Source: Lota lota (Eukaryota > Chordata > Actinopteri > Gadiformes > Lotidae). From it: a DNA stretch of 64,000 nucleotides. Position numbers and translations under genes: made by a program. Every line of letters begins with the position of its first letter. The first letter of the stretch is position 1. The notes under the pieces were generated by a model. That model worked only from the letters and a program-made list of their open reading frames with translations, did no database searches and was not told where the DNA came from. The stretch lies in the NCBI GenBank assembly GCA_026745465.1, contig JACYXH010000403.1:5001-69000 (forward strand), read 5' to 3'. Of the stretch, positions 33,978 through 50,093 are shown piece by piece.

Positions 33978-35520
33978 ATGGCTTTACTAATAAGGTGATT
34001 TGTTTATTTTTGAGTACTTTTTGCAATGATTAATCAGTAGCATGGACTAATTGCATTTTCTTTCATTCCTCTACCAGGGCACTGCAATTGTCTCTTCTAC
34101 TTGCTGTGGGGTGTCAAGTACATGGTACGTTTATTGTTAAAGTATTAATTTAAAAAGGGAGGTATCCATGTGCTAACAAGTATGCATAACAGCTTACAGG
34201 GTCGTGTTTGCTGAGCCGGAGAAGCTTAGCCATGTAGCCCAGCAGCAGCCTCCTAGCTACAAGCTGCAGCAGCCTCGTGGCTACCAGCCCCCGCTGCAGC
34301 CTCCTGTCCCCAAGCCCCAGCAGTGGCCTCCTGGCCCCAAGCAGCAGCAGCAGTGGCCTCCTGGCCCCAAGCAGCAGCAGCAGTGGCCTCCAGGCCCGCA
34401 GCAGCAGCAGCAGTGGCCTCCTGGCCCCAAGCAGCAGCAGCAGTGGCCTCCTGGCCCCAAGCAGCAGCAGTGGCCTCCTGGCCCCAAGCAGCAGCAGCAG
34501 CAGTGGCCTCCTGGCCCCAAGCAGCAGCAGTGGCCTCCTGGCCCCAAGCAGCAGCAGCAGCAGCAGTGGCCTCCTGGTCCCAAGCAGCAGCAGTGGCCTC
34601 CTGGTCCCAAGCAGCAGCAGTGGCCTCCTGGTCCCAAGCAGCAGTGGCCTCCTGGTCCCAAGCAGCAGCAGCAGCAGCAGTGGCCTCCTGGTCCCAAGCA
34701 GCAGCAGTGGCCTCCTGGTCCCAAGCAGCAGCAGCAGTGGCCTCCTGGTCCCAAGCAGCAGCAGCAGCAGTGGCCTCCTGGTCCCAAGCAGCAGCAGCAG
34801 CAGTGGCCTCCTGGTCCCAAGCAGCAGCAGCAGCAGTGGCCTCCTGGTCCCAAGCAGCAGCAGCAGCAGTGGCCTCCTGGTCCCAAGCAGCAGCAGCAGC
34901 AGTGGCCTCCTGGTCCCAAGCAGCAGCAGCAGTGGCCTCCTGGTCCCAAGCAGCAGCAGCAGTGGCCTCCTGGTCCCAAGCAGCAGCAGCAGCAGCAGCA
35001 GCAGTGGCCTCCTGGTCCCAAGCAGCAGCAGCAGCAGCAGCAGCAGTGGCCTCCTGGTCCCAAGCAGCAGCAGCAGCAGCAGCAGCAGTGGCCTCCTGGT
35101 CCCAAGCAGCAGCAGCAGCAGTGGCCTCCTGGTCCCGAGCAGCAGCAGTGGCCTCCTGGTCCCGAGCAGCAGCAGCAGCAGTGGCCTCCTGGTCCCGAGC
35201 AGCAGCAGCAGTGGCCTCCTGGTCCCCAGCAGCAGTGGCCTCCTGGTCCCCAGCAGCAGCAGCAGTGGCCTCCTGGTCCCAATCAGCAGCAGCAGTGGCC
35301 TCCTGGTCCCAATCAGCAGCAGCAGTGGCCTCCTGGTCCCAATCAGCAGCAGCAGTGGCCTCCTGGTCCCAATCAGCAGCAGCAGTGGCCTCCTGGTCCC
35401 AAGCAGCAGCAGCAGTGGCCTCCTGGTCCCAAGCAGCAGCAGCAGTGGCCTCCTGGTCCCAAGCAGCAGCAGTGGCCTCCTGGTCCCAAGCCCCAGCAGC
35501 TCTTGCGTTTACAGCTGTAA
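33978..35520 (+). CDS. Secreted Gln/Pro/Trp-rich repeat protein, copy 2 (unrecognised family)
   Basis: Second paralogue, exons 33978-33994, 34078-34124 and 34193-35520, 463 residues. It has the same signal peptide and the same AEPEKLSHVAQQQPPSYKLQ head, then about 40 WPPGPK units with 2-8 Gln. It ends WPPGPKPQQLLRLQL-stop, apparently the undamaged C-terminus. Blocks of unit variants (GGC then GGT glycine codons; PK, PE, PQ and PN repeats) occur in runs, as expected from local repeat expansion. The polyadenylation signal is at 35601-35606. The Lys and many Gln residues would suit transglutaminase cross-linking, but that is inference. The other frames and the opposite strand are also open because the repeat has no stops; I treat those as shadows. 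Confidence 0.72.
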
Positions 35521-36637
35521 CACAGAAGTAGTACCTTACGAAGTATGTTTGCTTAATTGAAAACGCAATATGAAGTGGTCAGTAACTGTTACAGAAAAAT
35601 AATAAAATTATCAATTTTAAACAGTCTGTTTTATTGGCTAATGTAACTTGATACTTACTTGATCTCCATTAAAATATATTTGGGTCACTTTTGGTTCTCT
35701 GACCAAAGGAGAACTAAAAGCCTAACCATTTAAAGTGATAAAAAAAAAAAAAGCGTTTCAAACTGAGTTGTAGGAGGGGGCGTGTTATCCCCATGGTAAC
35801 GACCCATGCCAACTTTACTGTTTTTTTATTTTTTTTAGGACCGTCGTTGTGTAACTTATGAGCATTATAATAAGCGATGTTGTATATGAAATACGCCACG
35901 CCCCGTAGCGTTACACTACTGGTGTCCGGGAATCCTGTCCCTCCGAGCGACACTGCGTTGCAGCACATTGATTCCCGAGCTCGCTGCTTTGCTTGGAGAG
36001 ACGATCCAGAACCAGAAAAATAAGACACATAATATATAATAAAATAAAAAATACAATGATATTTTGTTCGGATGCTTTTAAATACTTGTTTTGTATTGTT
36101 TGAATAACTTTCAAAACCAACCATGCTTTAATTTGGCTTTTTTTAAATCTTGATTTATATAAGGTTTATCTATAAGTAAATGTAATATGGCCTATGTGAT
36201 AGTGGGCTTTGGCAATAGGTAGGCCTAATATATCTGTAAACTATTAAACTGACACGCCAAGAACGTGTAATCTGAAGATATTCAATTAATCATTTTTCCC
36301 GCTCTATATCATATTGCTTCAAGTGCGTTCATACATATAGTTTCGTCATATATATACATAAGAACATATGCATAATCCTGATATCAACGGCCTCCATCAT
36401 GAACATCTTGTATAGAAGTCAAGTCAGCTGTCCCAAGTCATTAGGCACAGTGATTATGATTGAGTTGCACCTTGTTTCAAACCAATCAGTGACAGAGATC
36501 AATGTGATTGGATGTCGATAATTCTTTAAACCTTCATAAGCTGACTTGATGCTGTATTAAGACATGTCTCATTTCAGTGGAGTTGTATTTGTTGTGCCAG
36601 GCGCCTGGTTTTACTATAGGTGCCCTCCACAGCAACC

Positions 36638-37652
36638 ATGGCTTTACTAATAAGGTGATTTGTTTATTTTTGAGTACTTTTTGCAGTGATTAATCAGTAG
36701 CATGGACTAATTGCATTTTCTTTCATTCCTCTACCAGGGCACTGCAATTGTCTCTTCTACTTGCTGTGGGGTGTCAAGTACATGGTACGTTTATTGTTAA
36801 AGTATTTTAAAAAGGGAGGTGTCCCTGTGCTAACAAGTATGCATTACAGCTTATAGGGTCGTGTTTGCTGAGCCGGAGAAGCTTAGCTATGTAGCCCAGC
36901 AGCAGCCTCGTAGCTACATGCCCTCGCAGCAGCAGCCTCGTGGCTACCAGCCCCTGCTGCAGCCTCCTGTCCCCAAGCCCCAGCAGTGGCCTCCTGGTCC
37001 CAAGCAGCAGTGGCCTCCTGGTCCCAAGCAGCAGCAGCAGCAGCAGCAGTGGCCTCCTGGTCCCAAGCAGCAGCAGCGGCCTCCTGGTCCCAAGCAGCAG
37101 CAGCAGCAGTGGCCTCCTGGTCCCAAGCAGCAGCAGCAGCAGCAGTGGCCTCCTGGTCCCAAGCAGCAGCAGTGGCCTCCTGGTCCCAAGCAGCAGCAGC
37201 AGCAGCAGCAGCAGTGGCCTCCTGGTCCCAAGCAGCAGCAGCAGCAGCAGCAGCAGTGGCCTCCTGGTCCCAAGCAGCAGCAGCAGCAGCAGCAGCAGCA
37301 GTGGCCTCCTGGTCCCAAGCAGCAGCAGCAGCAGCAGCAGTGGCCTCCTGGTCCCAAGCAGCAGCAGCAGCAGCAGCAGTGGCCTCCTGGTCCCAAGCAG
37401 CAGCAGCAGCAGTGGCCTCCTGGTCCCAAGCAGCAGCAGCAGTGGCCTCCTGGTCCCAAGCAGCAGCAGCAGCAGTGGCCTCCTGGTCCCAAGCAGCAGC
37501 AGCAGTGGCCTCCTGGTCCCAAGCAGCAGCAGTGGCCTCCTGGTCCCAAGCAGCAGCAGCAGCAGCAGTGGCCTCCTGGTCCCAAGCAGCAGCAGCAGCA
37601 GCAGTGGCCTCCTGGTCCCAAGCAGCAGCAGCAGCAGCGGCCTCCTGGTCCC

Positions 37653-37687
<35 letters not shown>

Positions 37688-38057
37688 GCCTCCTGGTCCC
37701 AAGCAGCAGCAGCAGCAGCAGCGGCCTCCTGGTCCCAAGCAGCAGCAGCAGTGGCCTCCTGGTCCCAAGCAGCAGCAGCAGTGGCCTCCTGGTCCCAAGC
37801 AGCAGCAGCAGTGGCCTCCTGGTCCCAAGCAGCAGCAGCAGTGGCCTCCTGGTCCCAAGCAGCAGCAGCAGCAGTGGCCTCCTGGTCCCAAGCAGCAGCA
37901 GCAGCAGTGGCCTCCTGGTCCCAAGCAGCAGCAGCAGCAGTGGCCTCCTGGTCCCAAGCAGCAGCAGTGGCCTCCTGGTCCCAAGCAGCAGCAACAGTGG
38001 CCTCCTGGTCCCAAGCAGCAGCAGCAGCAGCGGCCTCCTGGTCCCAAGCAGCAGTAG
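36638..38057 (+). CDS. Secreted Gln/Pro/Trp-rich repeat protein, copy 3 (unrecognised family)
   Basis: Third paralogue, exons 36638-36654, 36738-36784 and 36850-38057, 423 residues. The head differs slightly: QQQPRSYMPSQQQPRGYQPL. Repeats are almost uniform WPPGPK with Gln runs of 2-10, the longest polyQ of the three genes, with a few RPPGPK. A CAG-to-TAG change ends the protein at WPPGPKQQ, and the expected PRSYKPQQLL coding tail follows directly as untranslated sequence. About 60 bp of 3' UTR seen in copies 1 and 2 are missing. AATAAA lies at 38107-38112. The function is unknown, as for the other two copies. Confidence 0.7.
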
Positions 38058-38600
38058 CCTCGTAGCTACAAGCCCCAGCAGCTCTTGTGTTTACAGCTGT
38101 AAGAAAAATAAAATTATCAATTTTAAACAGTCTGTTTTATTGGCTAATCTAACTTGATCTCCATTAAACTATATTTGGGTCACTTTTGGTTCTCTGACCA
38201 AAGGAGCACTAAAAGCCCAACCATTTAAAGAGTAATTTAAAATAAAGGTTTTTTTTGTTTTAAACTGAGTTGTAGGAGGGGAGTGTGTTATCCCTATGGT
38301 AACGACCCACGCCAACTTTACGATAGTTTTATTTTATTTATTTTTAGGACCGTCGTTGTGTAACTTATGAGCATTATAACAAGCGATGTTGTATATGAAA
38401 TGCGCCACGCCCCGTAGCGTTATACTACTGGTGTCCGGGAATCCTATCCCTCACTCGGACGCGGGTATTAAATAAATCGCTGCTCACACGGAGCTTCACC
38501 ATCCACACCGTAGCGTTATACAAGAAGTGTCCGAAAAGCCCATCTTTATCGTCCCCTCGGTTCTCTGTCCACACAAACCGCGCCGCCGGTGCCCCTTGGT

Positions 38601-38642
38601 CGTGACGTCAGACTTCCTCGGAAAAGGTAGTCTGACGTCACG
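38601..38642. promoter_or_regulatory. Hairpin with two perfect CRE palindromes
   Basis: CGTGACGTCAGACT (38601-38614) and its exact reverse complement AGTCTGACGTCACG (38629-38642) flank a 14-base loop. Each arm contains TGACGTCA, the full cAMP-response element bound by CREB/ATF. It lies about 660 bp upstream of the cox6a1 start, in a CpG-rich stretch just after the third Q/P-rich unit. Confidence 0.6.
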
Positions 38643-39303
38643 AAAAGAACGCCACCTGCGTTCGCAGTAGAGTGGAACGGTGACGTAGTGTTTTGGGGAG
38701 AATGGCAAAAACATACGATTTTACAAAAAGAATTCTCTAAATTGGGGACTTATTTCAGTAGCAGTGATAAAATGGCATAGATTACTATGTTGACAATCAT
38801 AAGACAAATGACAACGTCTAAAACAAAAGTGGTTTGGGTTCACTGGCTCTTTAAATGGGAATACTGGGTCTACCTTTCTGGTCGTCAGGTATTATTGAAT
38901 CACATTTTTTAGTACCCATAAAACATCACTGCATCTACCATATCTAATGTGTTACCAATAGGCCTACATTGACGTTTTAATTAGCCTTGTTTTTATACAA
39001 ATGTCACTGACATAATTAGTTTGGTTCCCAGTGACAATGTGACAGCCCAAATTATTAAAGCACAAGAAATGGAAATATTAAATAATTGTAACACCGTTCA
39101 ATAAAGTGTTATTGATAGGGGACTACTATTTGTTTTCAATGTAGAAGTAGGTTCGTCCCATTTAATAGTGTTTATTTTACAGTGAAATTACAAATAGTTG
39201 ACGCTAGATGGCGGGGTTTGTGAACTCGCGAGTTTAAGGATCTCTCACGTGACCCTCAGTTGTCGCATCTCTTTCCGCTGTACGCGTCGGTCAAGTAACG
39301 AAG

Positions 39304-41580
39304 ATGGCTGCGTTTGGAAAGCTCTCTCAAGCCCTGCTTAGGTCTTCTTTAGGCCAAACGCGGCGTCAGCTCTCGGCTACTGCAGGACATGGCGAACAAG
39401 CTTGTGAGTTTAGAATTTTGTTCAAAATACAAGTTGCATTGGTTGATGTTACCTTACAAATACACCAACTCCTTTGAATAATGACCTTGCTTAACTTGCT
39501 AGCACTAGCAAGCTAATATCCTTGGGAGAGTACAGCTCAATCCATAGATTCACGCTGCTGTCAAATTAGATTGTAAGCAGTGCTATTAACTGCTATTGAC
39601 CCTAGTCGTCATTCTATGCTATATTCAAAGCAACATAAGTCAATATGAACCGTGAATGTAAGTAAAAGTGAGGTATACAGTCAAATTATACTAGCATTTG
39701 CCCTAAAAAGTATGATGATATGGATTAGGTTTTCAATGTTTTAACACTGCTGCCTATGACCAACATTCAGCTTAATAGTCACACCAGACCCAAGGCTCTA
39801 AGCATTGCCATTTCATTGGCATCTAGTGATTGTTATTATATAAACCCATGGATAAAGGTCACTCGTCTAGTTGAGTCTTTGTCAAGTCTTCGTATTTCCA
39901 GAATTCAACTCCATATTTTGTTTTTTGTTATTGAACGATTTATTTTGTCCAAAATGAGTAATGGTCAGTTTCCCCCCCACTACTAGCCAGGACATGGAAA
40001 ATCCTGAGTTTCGTGGTGGCCCTCCCTGGCGTTGCCGTGTGCATGTTGAACATGTATCTGAAGGAGCAGCAGCATAGCCATGAACAGCCCGAGTTCATCC
40101 CCTACAGCCACCTGCGCCTCCGCACCAAGGTCTCCCCTACATACACTTCATATCGTTTACACGCCTTGCAGTGCACCATGGTTCTATGGCATAGTCAATG
40201 GTGTAGCTATAATAAAAAAGGAATGCATCATAAATGTGTGTATGATGCATCATATACATGTATTTATGTATTTGATGTAAATATAAGGGGCGTGACGGTT
40301 CAGGTTAGTCACGGTTAAGTTTGTCTCTGTTTTTGCTTTGGTTACGTACTCGTCACTATGTCATGAGACAATTAATATGTCCTGCTTTAACATAATTAAT
40401 CTCATTAAAAATATCGCACATTTTTTTATCTCGGTAATAGGATGCCATTACCAGCCTGCATCTCACTGGGCTTGACTCTCCCCGTGTTTTAAAAATGAAA
40501 AGTTTGTTTGCGGTTAAAATAGTAGACCTACATTTGACATTGTTCACACATGCCCATGTTAGTTGAAGCTATTGAATAATCTATAACCTCATAGGACAAG
40601 GCTGCTCCCCGCAAATACTTCTGCTTTATGTGAAACTAGCTGGCTACTCCGCTGCTACAATGGAAGATAAGCGAGAGGGATTCCCTAAATAATGATGTCT
40701 CCAAGCGGCGTAAGCGAAGCGTAACGTAGCCAAGCGATTTCAGCCATAGTATTTGCATGTCCACAGTTCCTAGTTCCATAATTATACGTATTGACACGGT
40801 CAGAAAACCGAGTGGCTCAACTGTTGAGTCCAAACTAAACTTTGTAGTGCTGTCTTACATGATGTTGCATCTTTTCTTAAAGGCACCACGGTGAGGAAAT
40901 TTCTATACAGCTGCAGCCCTAATCGATAGTCATCATTGTTACTGGCTGTGTGTATATATATTAAGTCCCACTAAGATAACGTTTTACTGTTTATGATATT
41001 AATATGGCTTTGACTCAAAATGGGCCAAAATTAGGAGGAGTTTTTTTCCCTTTGCCGTACCGTATATAAATCTGCGCATGTCATCCTGCAAGTTATTTTT
41101 ATGGTAATGTCACCCCTGTAATGTATACATGTGTTTATTTATGTATGTATGTACATACTTACTCTTGTCTATGGTAATGTTACACCATGTCTGGGATAGT
41201 TCACACTTTCAATTCAACAATTCAGATGTCCACATATACAGGCATACTTGACAAATGTACAATACGACAATGTCACTGACTTGGCTGCTACTGAGCGGAC
41301 TAACTAGGAGGTTGTTGTTAATGCTTATTTAACCTGTTCTCAACTCTTAGCATCACAATGTTGGACACAGAAGAACCCGTGTGCTCAGTGCATTAATGTA
41401 CAAACAAACACCTAGAGTGGGAAGTATTTACTCTGTGTACCTTTTGAATTCTGTTGTCACTTGACTGTAAACCGTTTTTGTTCCTCCTAGCGTTTTCCCT
41501 GGGGAGACGGCAACCACTCCCTCTTCCACAACGAGCACTTGAACGCCCTACCTGATGGCTATGAGGGACATGACGAGTGA
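39304..41580 (+). CDS. cox6a1: Cytochrome c oxidase subunit 6A1, mitochondrial
   Basis: A small nuclear-encoded subunit of respiratory complex IV in the inner mitochondrial membrane. It stabilises the dimer and tunes activity. Three exons, 39304-39403, 39987-40129 and 41491-41580, give 110 residues, the usual length. [20 protein letters not shown] is the arginine-containing, acid-free mitochondrial presequence. [20 protein letters not shown] is the single membrane helix region. [14 protein letters not shown] and [20 protein letters not shown] are family signatures. The second donor is an unusual AAG|GTCTCC, but phase and conservation fix it. The ATG lies in AAGATGGCTGCG, a YY1-like context common in respiratory genes. 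AATAAA lies at 41774-41779. Its human orthologue is near PLA2G1B on 12q24. Confidence 0.98.
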
Positions 41581-42390
41581 CCACCTCCTCCCGCAAAACC
41601 TCCCTTCTACTGGGACCAGTTTCCCTCATTGTCTCCACTGGACCATCCTCTCAATTCAGTTTAATCATTCTATTTCTGTTTACCTCTGTGCTCCTACTCC
41701 TGTAGGGCACTCAAAACAGTTCCAATGTTCTGGACCAGAAATCAAATTGTCTGCTCAAATGTATCTTAACGTAAATAAACTATTAATTACTCTGATCTCT
41801 TGTGTTCTTCATATTTTGTGTAATTTGCCCTAAACTGGTGTCAAATAATTTATGTGGACATAATTTAAATTTTTAGGTAATTACATTATATTCATCCAGT
41901 TAGGTGAACAAGTTGTTGCATTTTGAAATGTTTGCCAAAGTGCATGCATATAAAATATAAAGCGATTCAGAAATGCAAAACCTTTTTTATGGCGATGCTG
42001 GATTTAGTACTACAGAGGTTGCTCGAGTTGATAGCGCGTAGTACGAAAAAGTAGTTTTTGCCACATTTGCTTGCCGTACTTTCACATGACTACTGCTTGT
42101 GACTGCATTCTTGTACCTTTCGCTCTGACATTTGCTTCAGTTTATCGTCGGAATTACCTAAGAAGACTAGGCTAATGACTGCATTTGTTACATATGTTAA
42201 CATAGCCGTACTGGGTTGATTAACATGTAGTCGTGCGGTGAAGTGTTACTTTTCCCATGTTGCATTGTAGTCGCGGTAAGCGTGATGCGGTAACCTACAT
42301 TTGACGTTGTGTTCTGCATCGTTTCAATGGAAAATTAAGTGGCAGGAACGTTAGGGGAAAACATTTGTCCAAACAACGTTTTCCGCAGTG
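41581..42390. other. cox6a1 3' UTR and hps4 promoter region
   Basis: The cox6a1 transcript should end just after AATAAA at 41774-41779. No other gene is visible before the hps4 start codon. There is no TATA box that I would trust. Confidence 0.5.
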
Positions 42391-47388
<4,998 letters not shown>

Positions 47389-48577
47389 ACCGGGGCGCTG
47401 GCGCTGGTGGTGACGGGGGAGGGGGGTCGACACCCACCCACCCCTACGCTCTGATCACAGTGTTACGCGGGAGGTGAAAGGTTGTGCTTGAACCTCTGCA
47501 GGAGTCCCAAGGGTCTTTTGTAACCTCCACTAATCTCTGCTGCGAAGGATTTGACTAACTAATTCTGGATGAAAGCCTGCTTTGACATTTTGAGGAGAGA
47601 GTGTATATAAATTTACTTTTGCAAACCTAAAAATTGCAATTCAGTTCAGGCCTTGTGTGTTAAATGGAAATCTTGTACTATTTTTTCCTTTTTTCTTTTA
47701 TTGAAGCATTATAGGTAATTAATTGTGGCTTTGCGTCTTTATAAAATCCCAACACTTGCTTAAATGTAACGCAGTGTTGTAAATGTGTTTAGCTACTTAA
47801 TACGCATTAATGACCTTAACCCAGAAGAGTTTATATAGTATTTATTAATGCAAATCAAGTGTTAAGCTTAAACAACCATAGGACAAGTTGTCATTGCATG
47901 TCGTTAATGAATATTTTGCACGCCTTTATTTGAAACCGAACATAAATAAATAAATAAAATACATAAATAATCCGCTTTGTGGAGTTGCAATAGAGCTATT
48001 TTTGTAAATGCTTGTTTCTATCCACAGGGGCCGCGTCGCCTCATTAGGCCTCGGTAGTTTGCATGTGACCAAGCTGCTGCCTTCGTTGTTTACCAACGTC
48101 ACTTAAATGGCGTGCTAGGAGGCAAATGTGGACGAGTAGTTAGGGATCTGTGTCTTTTGACTTTTTAAAAGTCAAATTAAAAGTAGGACAAATGCACATA
48201 TAAAGTCCTAATCATGGATTTGTGTTATTAGAATGACCCTCTGTCTCATATGTGGCCAGTAAAAGAGGCTTGTGATGATCCAAACGTAGCGTAATGGCTG
48301 TCATTAGCTAAGCAGCTGCATGTGAATGGCCGCGGTTGGCGCTCTCCGGCGCCTCATTATGCACGCGCATTAGGAGCAAACAGCGGGCGGTAAATGGGTG
48401 GCGAAGAACCTGAACAAAAAGAGGGGAGGGACAATGACGAGGGCCAGGATTCAAATTCTAAGTGGCAAGTGTCCCCCATTGTCATTAGAGATATATAGGG
48501 TTAGCCACAGGGGCGACTCGAAGTCATCGCACAACCCGAAAAAGTTTCCACTTGGAAGAGACTCGTGAGAAGTCGCC
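47389..48577. other. hps4 3' UTR and intergenic region
   Basis: AATAAA-rich sequence at about 47944-47970 probably ends the hps4 transcript. Downstream, a TATA-like ATATATAGGG at 48491-48500 lies about 80 bp before the next start codon. Confidence 0.5.
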
Positions 48578-49358
48578 ATGGCGTGCCCGTGGATCGTACT
48601 GTGTTTCCTGACGGTGGTGACAAGTGCCAGTGGATTTATGGATCGGTTAGTCGACACGAGGGAATATATGGCACCGTCACCGCAAATAGTAGGGGAACCC
48701 CCCAGGTCGAATCCGCGTTTGCACATGTTGAAGCGATGGAAGAGGGAGGTGATGGATGCGCACCCCTGCGCGGAGCTGACCTCTCCCTGGAAGGAAAGCA
48801 GCGCGCAGCCCGCGGAGAGGGCCACGGTACTTCGCCTCCGTATTCGGTCCTATGCTCAGGGAGGTTCTCGAAGCGCTGTTTTCCCGGGAAAGTCGCTTTT
48901 TAATTTCGTACGACGTGCGTACCGCTGCTGTCAAGAAGGGTTCCTGTGCAGAAACGTGAAAGGCATCCAAGGTCACTTGCGTGAAGGTAAGATGAAGTAG
49001 ACGTAACGTTACGCACCATTCAACAAAATAGCCAAAATAAATAAAAAAGAAGGCCTGTGTTCAGCACTACAGGATTAATCTGAAGAATAAACACGCATTT
49101 TTGTTTTGCCCATCCCCCCCCCCCCCTCCAGGTGCACACGCAGAGTTCCTCCTAAACCCAGATGTGCTAGCAATGCCCATAATGAGAGCTGAACTTCATC
49201 TGCAGATTTTCAACCCACAACACCTTTCCATTCAACCTGTGCTGCTGTTCCTGGCAAAGCGCAATCTCCCTACAAGGTAAACACAGAACATGTTTACTGT
49301 TAACAAAATGGTTTGACTCATGTTTTATGCAAACCTTCTACCCCATTTATACCTATTG

Positions 49359-49414
<56 letters not shown>

Positions 49415-49826
49415 TGAAAACTCAGCACAAAGGCTTTTTTTAAAACCCCTTTCTCCCTCCCAACCCCCCAGGTATGACGTGTGGGCACGAGGGGACATGG
49501 TGGATCTGAAGGTGGACCTACTGCCTCTCCTCCAGGGGCTGGTGGAGACAGCAGGTGGTCGCGGAGGAGGAGGGGCTTCCAGCCTGATGAACATGCTGCG
49601 GTTGGGGGTGCGATCCAGGGGGGGTCCCCCAGAAGCACCGGGCCAGCAGTCTCTGCAGGACACTGATGAGGATGATGTGTGGGGGGAAGGCTTGAGCCAC
49701 AGGCCACCACCCCCTCCTCTGGAGCTGGGCCTGGCCCTCAGCTGCAGCCATGATGGACACGGCCTACCCTGCGAGCACGCGGGCCTACGCCTCTCTCACA
49801 TGCCCTTCATCGCTCTTTCGTACTGA
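48578..49826 (+). CDS. Secreted precursor-like protein of unrecognised family
   Basis: Three exons, 48578-48986, 49132-49276 and 49472-49826, join in phase to 302 residues. MACPWIVLCFLTVVTSASG is a clear signal peptide. Basic motifs (LKRWKREV) could be proprotein cleavage sites. The middle exon reads FLLNPDVLAMPIMRAELHLQ and continues with IQPVLLFLAKRNLPTR. The last exon starts YDVWARGDMVDLKVDLLPLL, followed by Gly-rich, acidic and Pro-rich stretches, and ends SCSHDGHGLPCEHAGLRLSH and PFIALSY-stop. The MRAELHLQI ... DLKVDLLPLLQGLV pattern faintly recalls the arm region of TGF-beta-family propeptides, but no cystine-knot domain follows; this likeness is inference only. It has a TATA-like element upstream, good splice sites, and introns at phases 1 and 2. 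I give no gene name. Confidence 0.8.
49363..49411. repeat. (CA)n microsatellite in intron 2 of the unrecognised secreted gene
   Basis: About 49 bp of pure CA. Confidence 0.95.
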
Positions 49827-49904
49827 TTAAAACCCCACAGAATTCCCCATACGGTATGGAATACATGTTTAAGACTATAATTTGGTTTCATGGCGTGAAA
49901 TCAG

Positions 49905-50093
<189 letters not shown>

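Larger units (their letters stand above)
30745..38455 (+). repeat. Three tandem ~2.5-kb units, each with a Q/P/W-rich gene
   Basis: Unit starts are near 30745, 33290 and 35935. Each unit has about 700 bp of conserved 5' flank, two tiny exons, one long repeat exon and a 3' UTR with AATAAA. The flanks differ by only scattered substitutions and small indels, so the triplication is recent or homogenised. Confidence 0.93.

Noticed and set aside
31630-38050. Long open frames in other frames and on the minus strand over the Q/P-rich repeats (Ala/Ser-, Leu/Arg- and Cys/Gly/His-rich, up to about 400 codons)
   Set aside because: The CAG/CCT/GGT repeat contains no stop in most frames, so these frames are open automatically. 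Only the Gln/Pro frame joins to a signal peptide with correct splice sites.
31684-38050. Antifreeze glycoprotein or SCPP enamel-type gene
   Set aside because: The translated frame has no Thr-Ala-Ala repeats, and the intron phases in the signal region (2, then 1) do not match the phase-0 SCPP pattern.
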